Assembly: GCA_041391765.1 (NCBI GenBank)
Contig: JAWKNJ010000015.1
Location: 1-64,000 of the forward strand
Direction of reading: 5' to 3'
Source of the DNA: SHAN690 sp041391765
Lineage (GTDB): Bacteria > Bacteroidota > Bacteroidia > Flavobacteriales_G > Salibacteraceae
Length of the DNA: 64,000 nt
Position 1 is the first letter of the stretch, and each line of letters starts with the position of its first letter. Both the position numbers and the translations under genes were made by a program. This document shows positions 63,950 to 64,000 of this stretch, one piece after another. The notes beneath the pieces are model-generated. The model did not search any database. It was given only the letters and a program-made list of their open reading frames with translations, and was not told where the DNA came from.

Positions 63950-64000
63950 CTTGTTGGGTTTGGGGCCAAAGATGCAAGCTACTCATGAAATAACCTCATT

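Noticed and set aside
1..64000. CRISPR arrays, insertion sequences, prophage or integrative elements
   Set aside because: No evenly spaced short repeats, transposase, integrase or phage structural genes are visible on either strand.

Overview
The window reads as chromosome of a Bacteroidota bacterium, most likely a Flavobacteriales member outside the best-studied genera. The evidence is two SusC-type TonB receptors with carboxypeptidase-regulatory N-domains, a FecR/ECF-sigma/STN-receptor trio, type IX secretion (T9SS) cargo and PorV-like proteins, a bacterial PcrB/GGGPS-type prenyltransferase, and upstream elements fitting the Bacteroidota -7 consensus TAnnTTTG instead of a sigma70 -10 box. 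Shine-Dalgarno sequences are mostly absent and several genes start with GTG or TTG, which also fits. There is no phage, insertion sequence or CRISPR array. Coding density is very high and no gene-free stretch exceeds 300 bases.

Layout. 0-12.6 kb: envelope genes (end of a MltF-like lytic transglycosylase, a TonB receptor with its FecR anti-sigma and ECF sigma factor, a beta-barrel, an M23-LysM endopeptidase, a YceI protein, rnhB, a membrane-anchored propeller-like protein and a GH73-LysM glucosaminidase). 12.7-20 kb: rsgA-dtd-[MBOAT-SGNH pair]-mazG-GT39, then a second polytopic GT39-like protein. 20-25 kb: a potassium-dependent-type membrane pyrophosphatase and two envelope proteins. 25-31.3 kb: metabolic block pdhB, etfB-etfA, bifunctional nuclease, nupC, thyA-folA. 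31.3-35.7 kb: a lipoprotein, then tig-clpP-clpX downstream of tRNA-Leu(UAG). 35.8-43.3 kb: flavin reductase, an SSB-like DUF3127 protein, a fatty-acid transporter, a flippase-GT2-OppC permease operon, ruvC, HIT, greA. 43.3-52.8 kb: an operon of giant TonB receptor, giant secreted protein and PorV-like barrel. 53-58 kb: orphan LytTR regulator with two small partners, a degenerate Rieske lipoprotein, ahcY, a phosphopantetheinyl transferase and GGGPS. 57.7-64 kb: a thiamine-linked locus (ThiE-like protein, TonB receptor behind a TPP riboswitch, NadR-like kinase, YkoF-like thiamine-binding protein), then hutU.

The strongest points are three. First, the thiamine locus: a TPP riboswitch directly precedes a TonB receptor, and two upstream genes look like thiamine salvage functions. 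Second, the TonB receptor / giant secreted protein / PorV-like operon looks like a dedicated outer-membrane export and display module; its middle gene carries four clustered indels within about 130 bases. Third, the DUF3127 protein ends in a tip like that of single-stranded DNA-binding protein. All functional calls come from reading the translated sequence against remembered family features; no database search was run.
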